NCBI RefSeq assembly: GCF_046244365.1
Contig: NZ_CP176395.1
Span: forward strand, 5,890,001-5,954,000
Length of the DNA stretch: 64,000 bases
Source: Paenibacillus_V sp046244365
Lineage (GTDB): Bacteria; Bacillota; Bacilli; Paenibacillales; NBRC-103111
Reading direction: 5' to 3'
The stretch's first letter is position 1; each line of letters starts with the position of its first letter. A program made the position numbers and the translations under genes. A model generated the notes under the pieces. The model was not told where the DNA came from. It did no database searches and saw only the letters and a list, made by a program, of their open reading frames with translations. Below are positions 1-8,911 of the stretch, piece by piece.

Positions 1-2
1 CC

Positions 3-119
3 GTCTACAGCGAATTAAAGACAATGGCCCCCGAGAAGGTAGCTCTTTACCCTATGGTTCTCGAAAAAAGCAGCGAAAATCTTCTTAAAGAGGTCGCCAA
101 TTCTGATAAATTAAAATAA
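3..119 (+). CDS. C-terminal end of an unidentified protein (cut by window edge)
   Basis: An open frame enters from the left edge and ends at a TAA, giving 38 residues that finish ...ANSDKLK. The residues are mixed charged and hydrophobic with no motif I can place. It is followed 13 bp later by a strong hairpin terminator, which supports a real gene end. The neighbours are molybdenum cofactor genes on the other strand, so a molybdate- or formate-related role is possible, but nothing in the visible residues shows it. Confidence 0.5.
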   Translation, partial: VYSELKTMAPEKVALYPMVLEKSSENLLKEVANSDKLK

Positions 120-132
120 AACTCTGCCATAT

Positions 133-166
133 GAAAAAGCCGTTTCCACATGGGAGCGGCTTTTTC
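133..166. terminator. Bidirectional rho-independent terminator
   Basis: GAAAAAGCCG and CGGCTTTTTC form a perfect 10-bp stem around a 14-base loop, with A and T runs on both sides. It serves the rightward gene ending at 119 and the leftward fdhD gene. Confidence 0.85.
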
Positions 167-257
167 AATAGAGTCCGGAAACGATAAGGCAGGGCGATTC
201 ATCGCGAACGCGAGTAACTCAGGTAAGAGATACGGTATTCCGCCGGAGCCGGTCCCC

Positions 258-1061
258 TCAGCCTCGCAGTTCTTCGATTCGATGTGGATGCGTATACACA
301 TTCAGAGAACGATTCCGCACAAATCCTACGGCGGTAATGCCGAGGTCATCCGCCAGTTGGAGTGCGAGCTCCGTCGGGGCCGATTTGGACAAGATGACTT
401 CGCACCCGATTTTGGCTACCTTCAACAAGATTTCAGACGAAATGCGACCGCTAAAAACGATAATTTTGTCATGCAATTCGATCTCGTGCTTCAAGCAGTA
501 TCCGTATATTTTATCCAAAGCATTATGCCTGCCTATGTCCATTCTCGACAACACGATATCGTTTCTGTCGCAAAGCGCGGCGTTATGAACGCCTCCGGTA
601 TCTTGGAACGTTTGCGCCGAGTTTTGCATGCCGCGCATTAAACGAAAGCAGTCTTCAAACGACAACGTGACATGAGCTTCCTTTACCGTTTTGGCCATTC
701 TCGCATCGTTCATGAAATAGAAGCCTTGCCTGCTCTTCCCGCAGCAAGAAGTAATATACCGTTTCGAATGAAAATTTTGATAGAATGCATTTACTTTGTC
801 CGTCTTAACGTGAACAAACCCTTCCGCTTCTTGATACCAAATATCGTCAATATCGTCATACCTTTGAATAACGCCTTCCGAGGCCAAAAAGCCTACCACC
901 ATATCCTCGACATACTCCGGCGTGCACACCACGGTGGCAAATTCCTGCTGGTTGATTTTGATCGTAACCGGGTGCTCGGTCACTACGGTGTCCTGCAAGC
1001 GTTCGATTTCACCATCCCGATACCGGATAATGTGACGCTTCACGTCCGTCGGCTTCCCCAT
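258..1061 (-). CDS. fdhD: FdhD, formate dehydrogenase accessory sulfurtransferase
   Basis: The 267-residue product matches the FdhD family in length and layout. FdhD moves sulfur from a cysteine desulfurase to the molybdenum cofactor so that formate dehydrogenase becomes active; it is cytoplasmic. A TSCCGKSRQG segment places paired cysteines at residues 106-107, where the family carries its sulfur-accepting cysteine loop. Conserved family segments such as EGVIQ, DTGGVHNAAL and DIGRHNALDKIYG are readable, and VFSGRISSEILLK lies further on. The gene follows moaA by 45 bp on the same strand, so the two are probably cotranscribed. No formate dehydrogenase is in the window; it may lie to the left. 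Confidence 0.93.
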   Translation of the reverse strand: MGKPTDVKRHIIRYRDGEIERLQDTVVTEHPVTIKINQQEFATVVCTPEYVEDMVVGFLASEGVIQRYDDIDDIWYQEAEGFVHVKTDKVNAFYQNFHSKRYITSCCGKSRQGFYFMNDARMAKTVKEAHVTLSFEDCFRLMRGMQNSAQTFQDTGGVHNAALCDRNDIVLSRMDIGRHNALDKIYGYCLKHEIELHDKIIVFSGRISSEILLKVAKIGCEVILSKSAPTELALQLADDLGITAVGFVRNRSLNVYTHPHRIEELRG

Positions 1062-1106
1062 ACGCTCACTCCTTTATCAAGCATTCCGCACTTCGGAAGG
1101 ATCAGG

Positions 1107-2117
1107 TCATCCTCCGATATGATGCATTTCAATCTTGGAGGATACTTTCGTATGGTTCAGCCTCTCTTCGGAATAACGGTCTGTTCGGCCTCTCCAAATG
1201 TTCTCGATATCGTCTCTTATCTCATCGTCGGTTTGACCGGATCGAAGCTTGTCACGAAGCTCGTGTCCTTTGGATGCGAACAAGCAAGTGTATAAGGAGC
1301 CTTCCGCTGAAATTCGCGCGCGCGTGCATGTCGAACAAAAAGCATCGGTAACCGATGAAATAATGCCGATTTCCTCCGTTCCTCCTTTGTAACGATAACG
1401 CGCTGCCACTTCTCCCTTATACCCGGCCTCAACAGGTTCCAACGGCATATGCCGATGAATCAAATCGATAATTTGCTGTTTGGAAACCACTTGATCCAAT
1501 TTCCAGCCGTTCGCGTTGCCGACATCCATAAATTCAATAAACCGCAAGCTATGCTTCTTTTCCCGAAAATATTCGGCCATGGGCAAAATATCCCGATCGT
1601 TCACGCCTTTTTGAACAACCATATTAATTTTCACTTGCATGCCGGCTTGCTCCGCTGCGTCTATGCCATCCAGTACGGCTTGGACACCGCTTTTCCCGCC
1701 GTTCATCTGACGGAATCGTTCATCATCAAGCGAATCCAGACTTACCGTGACTCTTTCCATTCCTGCCGCCCGCAGCTCTCCCGCATATTTCGGCAGAAGC
1801 ACACCGTTTGTCGTTAAAGCGATATCGGAGACTCCCTCGATCTGACGCAGCGAACCGATTAACGAAGGCAGGTCTTTTCTGAGCAGCGGCTCCCCGCCGG
1901 TAATACGCAGCTTTGTAACGCCTAAGGAAACAAATATGGCAGCGATACGCGTAATTTCCTCGAACGTCAGTATTTTATCTTTCGGTAAGAACGGGTAGTC
2001 ATGGCCGAAGATTTCTTCCGGCATGCAATAGCGGCAGCGAAAATTACACCGGTCTATTACGGATATTCTCAAATCCCGCAAGGGGCGATTCCATTGATCT
2101 GCGATCGGCAATCCCAT
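1107..2117 (-). CDS. moaA: MoaA, GTP 3',8-cyclase (radical SAM)
   Basis: The product converts GTP to the cyclic intermediate used by MoaC, the first step of molybdenum cofactor synthesis. The radical SAM cluster motif CNFRCRYC is near the N-terminus. The second cluster's cysteines are visible as CSTCTRARISAEGSLYTC, and the chain ends in GG, as MoaA proteins require. I place the start at the third of three consecutive ATG codons because TGAGGTG then sits 6 bases upstream; 2120 and 2123 are alternatives. That gives 336 residues, the usual length. The gene is upstream of fdhD and divergent from moeA. Confidence 0.95.
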   Translation of the reverse strand: MGLPIADQWNRPLRDLRISVIDRCNFRCRYCMPEEIFGHDYPFLPKDKILTFEEITRIAAIFVSLGVTKLRITGGEPLLRKDLPSLIGSLRQIEGVSDIALTTNGVLLPKYAGELRAAGMERVTVSLDSLDDERFRQMNGGKSGVQAVLDGIDAAEQAGMQVKINMVVQKGVNDRDILPMAEYFREKKHSLRFIEFMDVGNANGWKLDQVVSKQQIIDLIHRHMPLEPVEAGYKGEVAARYRYKGGTEEIGIISSVTDAFCSTCTRARISAEGSLYTCLFASKGHELRDKLRSGQTDDEIRDDIENIWRGRTDRYSEERLNHTKVSSKIEMHHIGG

Positions 2118-2349
2118 CATCATCACCTCAACCCGTCTCCTTATCCCTGCCTGGCTTGAACGAAAAAAACCAGCAGTAAACAAATTCTTCTCCGTGAAGA
2201 AAATGGTTAATACTGGTTAAATATTCTACATGAATATATAGAAAAATCAATCTAGCGGATCGTTTTCTGATTTTTATAATCATCACGCATTATTTCGGTT
2301 TTGTCAATGCTCTTTTCCTTCCGCGATCCTTCATAGATTGAAGCTTGCA

Positions 2350-2384
2350 TACTCCCGTCCGGAGGGGTACGTTATAGTCATAAC
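2350..2384. promoter_or_regulatory. Two adjacent dyads upstream of moeA
   Basis: In the 300-bp gap between the divergent moaA and moeA genes, TACTCCCGTCCGGAGGGGTA (2350-2369) carries CTCC/GGAG arms, followed directly by the perfect inverted repeat GTTATAGTCATAAC (2371-2384). The first resembles the TACCC...GGGTA operators of CsoR-family regulators. The second could overlap a -10 element (TATAGT). This is a site prediction only. Confidence 0.4.
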
Positions 2385-2425
2385 GATATACGATTAGCGG
2401 CAGCTCCTCAGAGGGGAACGATCCT

Positions 2426-3673
2426 ATGAAGGTTAATAGAAAAGCCATCGGCGTTTGCGAAGCACAACGAAAAATCCGGTCTTATATTCGCTTGCAGCAT
2501 TCCGTTTCGGTTGAGCTTCAGCAAGCGTTCGGAAGAAGATTGGCCGAAGATATAACCGCCTCCCATCCCGTGCCTCGCTTTGTCAAATCGGGCATGGACG
2601 GCTTCGCCGTAAAATCGGAGGACCTGTATGGCGCCACGGTTGAACATCCCGTCATCCTTGAAGTGAATCAAACGATTCCTTGCGGTTCCGTACCCGGCCT
2701 TCCGGTTAAGAAAGGTCAGGCTTCGCGTATTATGACCGGCGCCCCCTTGCCTTCCGGCGCAGATACCGTCGTCATGTTCGAGATGACCGAAGATCGCATC
2801 ATAGACGGCAAACCGTTCGTTTCCATCCAAAAAGAAGCGATAAAAGGAAAAAACGTCTCGCACATCGGTGAGGAAATCGAAGAAAAAGAATTCCTCTGCG
2901 GCCGCGGAAGCCGAATCAATGCCGGCGAGGCAGCCCTGCTGGCCACATTCGGCCATGACAAAGTCAACGTATTCGCCAAGCCCCGCGTCGCCATATTTAC
3001 GACGGGCTCGGAGCTTTTAGCTATTAACGAGCCCATCGCTCCGGGCAAAATTAGAAACAGCAACCTGTTCATGCTCTCTTCTCTCGTCCAGGAAGCCGGA
3101 GGCGAACTTGTATATACCGCGGTACTGCCCGATACGAAAGAAGAAGCCAAAACGATGATTTACGATACCCTGGACCGCGCACAGCTGATCATCACAACCG
3201 GCGGGGTTTCCGTAGGAGACTTCGATCTGATGGCGGATTTCTACGCCGAGCTACAGGGACAACTGTTATTCAATAAGGTCGCCATGCGGCCCGGGAGCGT
3301 AACTACCGCAGGTGTTGCGGACAACACCTTGTTATTCGGGCTATCCGGAAATCCCGGCGCATGCTTTGTCGGATTCGAGCTGTTTGTTCGTCCCGTGCTA
3401 TATGCCATGCAAGGCAAGCAAGAGCCTTATCCCCTGCAATTCCAAGCGTATTTAAAGGGCGATTTCACCAAAGCAAGCGGATACACCCGTTACGTTCGCG
3501 GAAAAACGACCTTTGCGCATGGCTGCGTGTTCGTAGAACCGGTCGGCAAGGACCAATCCAGCGTGACGGTGTCCATCAAGGACGCGGATTGTCTGATATT
3601 GATCCCGCCGGGAGGGAACGGCAAACAAGACGGCGAGCTAGTGGAAGCCATTAAACTGGATTTGATTCGGTGA
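2426..3673 (+). CDS. moeA: MoeA, molybdopterin molybdenumtransferase
   Basis: The 415-residue product inserts molybdate into adenylylated molybdopterin, the last step of molybdenum cofactor assembly. Characteristic segments are readable in order: the N-terminal PRFVKSGMDGFAVKSED substrate loop, RIMTGAPLPSGADTVVMFE, IFTTGSELL, TTGGVSVGDFDLMADF, and the C-terminal LSGNPGACFVGFELFVRPVL. It starts at an ATG preceded by GAGGGG. The gene stands alone on the plus strand and is followed by a repeat-rich region. Together with moaA and fdhD it forms a molybdoenzyme maturation cluster; moaB, moaC, moaD, moaE and mobA are not in view. Confidence 0.95.
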   Translation: MKVNRKAIGVCEAQRKIRSYIRLQHSVSVELQQAFGRRLAEDITASHPVPRFVKSGMDGFAVKSEDLYGATVEHPVILEVNQTIPCGSVPGLPVKKGQASRIMTGAPLPSGADTVVMFEMTEDRIIDGKPFVSIQKEAIKGKNVSHIGEEIEEKEFLCGRGSRINAGEAALLATFGHDKVNVFAKPRVAIFTTGSELLAINEPIAPGKIRNSNLFMLSSLVQEAGGELVYTAVLPDTKEEAKTMIYDTLDRAQLIITTGGVSVGDFDLMADFYAELQGQLLFNKVAMRPGSVTTAGVADNTLLFGLSGNPGACFVGFELFVRPVLYAMQGKQEPYPLQFQAYLKGDFTKASGYTRYVRGKTTFAHGCVFVEPVGKDQSSVTVSIKDADCLILIPPGGNGKQDGELVEAIKLDLIR

Positions 3674-3689
3674 AAGGTCGCCTTATTTG

Positions 3690-4020
3690 CGAGTACCTGG
3701 TAGTTGGTGAATCTGAGCTTACTATTAATGAACCTAGGTATCAGGTTCATTAACAGCGAGGCAAATTTCACTAATTTCAGATGAAATGAGATCATTTCAT
3801 CCATTAGTGAAGCTAGGTTCACAAATAGTGAAGCAAACTTCACTATTTTCAGATAAACTAGGTCATTTCATCGAATAGTGAACCAGATGTCACTATTTTA
3901 CCGTTACGTTCACTATTAGTGACGTTTGCTTCACTATTTCCTATGTTGGCAGGTTTTTGAGCTCGGATAGTGAATTTAGGTTCAGTATTAGTGAACCTAT
4001 CTTCACTATCCTGTCATGTG
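3690..4020. repeat. Cluster of TTCACTA/TAGTGAA palindromic repeats
   Basis: This AT-rich gap after moeA contains about a dozen copies of TTCACTA or its complement TAGTGAA, alternating in orientation and separated by 10-25 bases, some joined as near-perfect palindromes such as TTCACTATTAGTGA. A closely related block lies at 47479-47810, and both contain a GTTTTTGAGCT(C/G)GGATA segment. No gene is seen between 3674 and 4275. Confidence 0.75.
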
Positions 4021-4202
4021 ATCCTCCGCCTGAGAGGGCACTATCCTTCTGCCGTTTCATGGCTTTCGAGATAGCCTCCATTTCCTATCTGCTCTTAACT
4101 TTTCGATATAAACGGTTCTTCCCTTCCTTGGTCAGCTGTCTCGAGCTATCTTGTATCCCCCTTCACTGCCACACTTATCCTTCCACTCCCTCCCATGACG
4201 AC

Positions 4203-4230
4203 AAAAACGGCTCGTCATCAGACGAACCGC
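4203..4230 (-). terminator. Terminator of the large glycosidase gene
   Basis: On the minus strand CGGTTCGTC, TGAT, GACGAGCCG form a stem followed by five T. It lies 46 bases past the glycosidase stop codon. Confidence 0.8.
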
Positions 4231-4275
4231 TTCTGCTGATTGCTATCTTCATCCCAAATCAAAAAATCCCAAACA

Positions 4276-7200
4276 TTACTTGGTGACGTTCACAACAGTC
4301 GTTTCACTCGATGTCACGCCCGCGTAATTGACAAGCTCGCACCGATACTCGTATGTACCGGCCGGCTTGCTCTGGATTGCCGTAACGGCAGATTGCGCTT
4401 GCGGCGAAACGCCGTTCAACATCTGCGTATCGATCAGCACGCCGTTCTCATACAACCGGTACGTCGTCCCGTTCGTCCCCCACCACAGATTCATGCTGAC
4501 CTTATAATTCCCATCGCCGTCCCAATTGTCGCTGTATAGAACTGGATTGGCCGGAGCCGCTTGCGTGACATTCACGGTGAGAACATCACTTCGCGCGGTA
4601 CCGTATGCATTGGAGAGCTCGGCATAGTAACGGTAAGTGCCATTTGCCTTGTAGGTAACGGTCGTTACGGTCGACTGTGAATTCGGCGAACGGTCCGCGA
4701 GAATTCGGGTGTCGATCAGGACATCGTTTTCATAAAGCCTATAAACCCTGCCGTTATTGCCCCACCATACATTCATCGCGATGTTGTAGTGACCGTCAAG
4801 AATACCCGTGTCGTATCCATTGTCATTCAATAGCACAGGCTTTCCAGGCACACCGGTGCTTGCCGACGGAAGGCTGTTTACGACAGCCGTCGCCGTACCC
4901 GTGTTGCCCGCCGTATCGACAAATTCAAAGGTGAAGCTGCCATTGTAAAGGAACGTATAGCTCGTCGAGCCCCCGTTGTTCGTAATCGTCACCGGTTCGC
5001 TTGGCGTAATGATCGCGGTAACTTGCGCATCGGCTCCCGAACCGCTGTATGCCACCGTCGCTGTAGGCGCTGTGATATCGATCCGGAACGCAGCCGTCTT
5101 CGCCGTTTCGCTATTCCCCGCATGATCCGTCGAACGATAGCCAAACGTAAAGCTGCCGTCCTGATCGAACGTTACCGGTACCGTGTAAGGCTGCCAAGTC
5201 GTTCCGCCGTTCAGGGTGTACTCCGACGATGCGACTCCCGACAAATCGTCTTGCGCCGTTAGACTTACAGTAACCGGATGCACGTACCAGCCGTTCTGCC
5301 CGTCCGGCAGCTCGGGCAGCACCGCTGCGGTTGTGACAGGAGCGGCGGTATCCGGCAACTCGCCCTCACCGGTACTTATCCATGCTTTTCCATATTCGGC
5401 CGGTTTTTTTGTTTTGCCGATCCCGCCGCCCCACTCGAGCCAGCCAAGCCTGCCGCTACCATTATTATCGTTGACCAACACGGACAGACGTAGCGGTTCA
5501 CCCGAAGCAGGAATGTAAGGATACAGCTCGGAAGAGTCGACGTGAATGTAGTAAACCGTTTCGTTCGAAGCAGTTTGCGCGACATGCAAGGACCCATACT
5601 GCACCACGCTGTTCCCCGGACTCCAATTCGTCGGCAAGTTGCCTCCTACATAGGGCACCAACTGCTTATACAATACCGGACCCTGAGGCGTCAGCGCCGC
5701 CTGGAATTCCACCTGGTCGCCTGGGTACCCTTGACCGAACGTATCGATAGCGAATTGCACGCTATCCCCCTTCCAATAGCTGCCCAGCGGATTGTCCTGT
5801 ACGAAGGTCCCATCCTTTACACGAACGACCAAATCGAACCCGCTATCCGAATATCCCGCTGCGAACGAAGCATCGAAATCCGAAGGCTTTGTCGACTCCA
5901 GGACGCCCTGATATTCCCAATGATCCGCAGTCCATACGGCATCATCGGCAACCTCCAGCGTATTCGGATCGAATAATTGTCCGCTCAATCCCGTTGTCTC
6001 CGGGACGGCCGGACTTTCTACAATACGGTCGAAATCCGAGATCAGGAACGGAACTGCTCCCGGCAATCCCTCCAATACCGAAACGTCTATTTGACGGATC
6101 CATAATATTTTGCCGCGAGGCACCGTCAGTGAGCTGTCTGCGCGCTGCGTTTTGCCTTCCCAGTCGGTCACAGTGGTATCCATGGAAAATGCCGCCGCCA
6201 AACGGCTATCGACCTGGGAGTCGGCAGCATGTTCAGTCCACAAGGCAAGGAGAGGACTGCCGTCATTTTCGAACAGCACCGCTTTTTGACCGTCCGCGAG
6301 AGTATATTCTCCCTGATAGGTGACCGATTGCCCAGCCAGATCGAGAAATTGATGGGCTACTGCTGCGGCAAGCCGCGGCTCGATGCGAGGCTTCGAGCGG
6401 AATAATCCTGCGGAATGCGTTACATTGCCTTTGCTTTTCGCATAAGCCAACGTTTCCATTTCGGATAAATTCAGCATGTTAAAAAAGGCGATTTTTTGCG
6501 TGCCCCATTTGAGCTGTTTCAAAAAGTCGATCATCATTCGTTTGGCGATCTCCGATTCTGTCGGCAAAGTGCCATTGACGGAGTTCGAGCTCACCAAAAT
6601 CGCATGGTTCTCCGAGTCGACCCATGGCTTGGAGGGAACGTCCAGTGTTTGATCCATTTGCTGAAACCAGCGCGGATCTGCCTCGTAACCATGAAGCGCC
6701 AGTTTATCGAAAGAGGAAGCTCCGTTAAGGCGAAGCAAATGTTTATAGAAGGTCAGGTAATTGCGTCCCGCGAGCCCTCCGATCCAAACGTCCGACTCCG
6801 GCTGCACCTCTTTAATGGTTCGGTAAGCGGTACTTAACAGCTCTACAAACCGCTCCGTCGTATCCAGCCAAAACACGCTAAGCCCGGGCATATTCGGTTC
6901 GTTCCATACTTCCCATGTCTTCATCCGGTCGCCATAACGGTTCACCACGGCTCGAACGAAGTTCTCCCAATCCTGCATATCCACAGGCGCATAGGCGGAA
7001 TATGCCGGGACGCTGATATTCGCCTGCGTTTGCTCCGGATGCGGCGAGGCCCATTGCGGCGTGTAAAGCAGGTTCCCTGCAAGTTCGAATCCGTAGCTTG
7101 TCAGCTTGCCCACTTGATCATCGAATTTCGACCAATTGTAAACGCCCCGTGACGGCTCAATCGCCCAACTCGTATCCCGGAATTGCGTTCCCCATGGTAC

Positions 7201-8844
7201 CGCATGGATTCTCGCAAATTGAAAACCGATCAAATCGGCTATTTTCATCGCATTCTCGCCTTCCGACAGCTGATAACTGAAGCCCATGACCGGCCACCGC
7301 TGCGAAATCGGCTTCGTCGGCCCCGAACTGACGACCAGCGAATACCGATCGCGCGTAAAGGTCGTGAAATCCGTCGGCGAATACGTATAGGACACCGGGA
7401 GAGGCGTCGAATTCGCGCTTCCATTCTGTTCATATGCGAACGCGATCTCGTAATACCCCGGTTCCGCAGGCATCCAGCTCCAGCCCTGATCGAGAAACGA
7501 TTGCCTGGATACCGGGACTTGTGAGACTAAGACATTATCCGAATTGTAAACGCTGCCAATTACCGTTTTGATCGAGCTCGGCACCGCTCCGGCATCCAGT
7601 CGGAAGACGACGGCGTCCCCTAATTTCCACCAATTCGCAAACTGTGTGCCTTTCAACGTAAAGGCAGCCGGCCCTAGCGACTGATTGGAGGCTAACGCGG
7701 AAATATCGTCCATGTACAGCCGGCCGCTTGACGAAGACGAGGTGCCCGTGCTGACTGTCGTCAAATTCAGCACCAGCGAATTGGTGCCGGCCGGAAATTG
7801 ACTCTGGTCGACGTTAAACGTAACTTCCGTCCAATCCGCAAACGATAAGCCTTCCGTCCGGTCCGTGGTGTAGGACCCCAGAAAGGTCCCGCCGTTCTGG
7901 AACGAAACGAACAACCGCGGCTTATTGCCGGCATAATCCGATGAAGCCTTGAGTTTAACCTTGAATTGAAACGATGTCATATTCGCAGGCACCGCGATCG
8001 AACTCGACACCCACCCCGCATAACCGGCTGAGACACTGCCGACGTAAACCGAGCGCTGACCGCTGCTCCGCTCATCGATCGAGTATCCCGCCGTAATCGG
8101 CGGGTTGCCGGCCGGCGCGTTCCACCACCATGTCTTCCAATCCTTCGGACTGAACACGCCGTTCGTCTCGCTCAGCGTCTCGAAGTCCGGATTGGATACC
8201 GGCAACCGCTGGACGACCGGAAACGGCTCATCCGACGCTTCCATTTTCACGTCGTCAACGTAAAGCTTGCCGCTTGCCGAAGCAGCGCCGGTGCTCACCG
8301 TCGTCACATTCAGCACCAGCACATTGGTACCGGCCGGAAATTGGCTCCGATCTACGAGAAACGACACCTCCGTCCAATCGGTTAGCGCCAGCCCTTCCGT
8401 CTGATCCGTCGTGTACGCCCCCAGAAATGTCCCGCCGTTCTGGAACGAGACGAACAGCCTGGGCTTATTGCCGGCGTAATCCGACGACGCTTTGAGTTTG
8501 ACCGCTATCCGGAACGACGACATATCCGCCGGCACCGCAATCGGACTCGACACCCATCCCGCATACCCGGTGCCGACGCTGTCCACGTACGCCGAGCGCA
8601 GTCCGCCGCTCCGGACATCATCGGAATACCCCGCCGCAACCGGCGGATTGCCGGCCGGCGCCCCCCACCACCATGTCTTCCAATCCTTCGGCCCGTAAAC
8701 GCCATTCGTTGCGGTCAGCGTCTCGAATCCCGGATTGGATACAGGCAGTTGCTGAACGACCGCCGCATGAGCGGCGGTCGTTCCGATCAACATGGCTAGC
8801 AGCAGTCCGAAAAAATAGGCGGCATAATACTTGTACCGTCCCAT
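4276..8844 (-). CDS. Secreted multidomain glycoside hydrolase (clan GH-A catalytic domain with carbohydrate-binding modules)
   Basis: The 1522-residue protein has a signal peptide ending AAHA. Two nearly identical jelly-roll carbohydrate-binding modules (CBM4/9 type) follow at about residues 33-205 and 212-385. A TIM-barrel hydrolase domain spans about 505-840, with acid/base Glu649 in VWNEPN and a likely nucleophile Glu745 in WVDSENH, resembling GH39 or other clan A enzymes. A CBM9/DOMON-like domain lies at about 940-1120, then an Ig-like domain of the OmpL47 type, then two C-terminal repeats resembling chitinase N-terminal modules (VWWGNNGRVYRLYEN and LWWGTNGTTYRLYEN). The ATG at 8844 is chosen because GGAGGGG lies 7 bases upstream. 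The gene closes a transporter operon, so it probably degrades an extracellular polysaccharide whose fragments that transporter imports. The substrate cannot be read from the sequence. Confidence 0.85.
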   Translation of the reverse strand: MGRYKYYAAYFFGLLLAMLIGTTAAHAAVVQQLPVSNPGFETLTATNGVYGPKDWKTWWWGAPAGNPPVAAGYSDDVRSGGLRSAYVDSVGTGYAGWVSSPIAVPADMSSFRIAVKLKASSDYAGNKPRLFVSFQNGGTFLGAYTTDQTEGLALTDWTEVSFLVDRSQFPAGTNVLVLNVTTVSTGAASASGKLYVDDVKMEASDEPFPVVQRLPVSNPDFETLSETNGVFSPKDWKTWWWNAPAGNPPITAGYSIDERSSGQRSVYVGSVSAGYAGWVSSSIAVPANMTSFQFKVKLKASSDYAGNKPRLFVSFQNGGTFLGSYTTDRTEGLSFADWTEVTFNVDQSQFPAGTNSLVLNLTTVSTGTSSSSSGRLYMDDISALASNQSLGPAAFTLKGTQFANWWKLGDAVVFRLDAGAVPSSIKTVIGSVYNSDNVLVSQVPVSRQSFLDQGWSWMPAEPGYYEIAFAYEQNGSANSTPLPVSYTYSPTDFTTFTRDRYSLVVSSGPTKPISQRWPVMGFSYQLSEGENAMKIADLIGFQFARIHAVPWGTQFRDTSWAIEPSRGVYNWSKFDDQVGKLTSYGFELAGNLLYTPQWASPHPEQTQANISVPAYSAYAPVDMQDWENFVRAVVNRYGDRMKTWEVWNEPNMPGLSVFWLDTTERFVELLSTAYRTIKEVQPESDVWIGGLAGRNYLTFYKHLLRLNGASSFDKLALHGYEADPRWFQQMDQTLDVPSKPWVDSENHAILVSSNSVNGTLPTESEIAKRMMIDFLKQLKWGTQKIAFFNMLNLSEMETLAYAKSKGNVTHSAGLFRSKPRIEPRLAAAVAHQFLDLAGQSVTYQGEYTLADGQKAVLFENDGSPLLALWTEHAADSQVDSRLAAAFSMDTTVTDWEGKTQRADSSLTVPRGKILWIRQIDVSVLEGLPGAVPFLISDFDRIVESPAVPETTGLSGQLFDPNTLEVADDAVWTADHWEYQGVLESTKPSDFDASFAAGYSDSGFDLVVRVKDGTFVQDNPLGSYWKGDSVQFAIDTFGQGYPGDQVEFQAALTPQGPVLYKQLVPYVGGNLPTNWSPGNSVVQYGSLHVAQTASNETVYYIHVDSSELYPYIPASGEPLRLSVLVNDNNGSGRLGWLEWGGGIGKTKKPAEYGKAWISTGEGELPDTAAPVTTAAVLPELPDGQNGWYVHPVTVSLTAQDDLSGVASSEYTLNGGTTWQPYTVPVTFDQDGSFTFGYRSTDHAGNSETAKTAAFRIDITAPTATVAYSGSGADAQVTAIITPSEPVTITNNGGSTSYTFLYNGSFTFEFVDTAGNTGTATAVVNSLPSASTGVPGKPVLLNDNGYDTGILDGHYNIAMNVWWGNNGRVYRLYENDVLIDTRILADRSPNSQSTVTTVTYKANGTYRYYAELSNAYGTARSDVLTVNVTQAAPANPVLYSDNWDGDGNYKVSMNLWWGTNGTTYRLYENGVLIDTQMLNGVSPQAQSAVTAIQSKPAGTYEYRCELVNYAGVTSSETTVVNVTK

Positions 8845-8911
8845 CAAATCCCCTCCATCGATAAGAATGGTTGTCCTTCTCCTGCCTCATACGCCATCTA
8901 TCGCCGACCGA

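Noticed and set aside
2184..2425. Molybdenum cofactor riboswitch before moaA or moeA
   Set aside because: I could not find the conserved helices of the Moco RNA family; only short dyads are visible.
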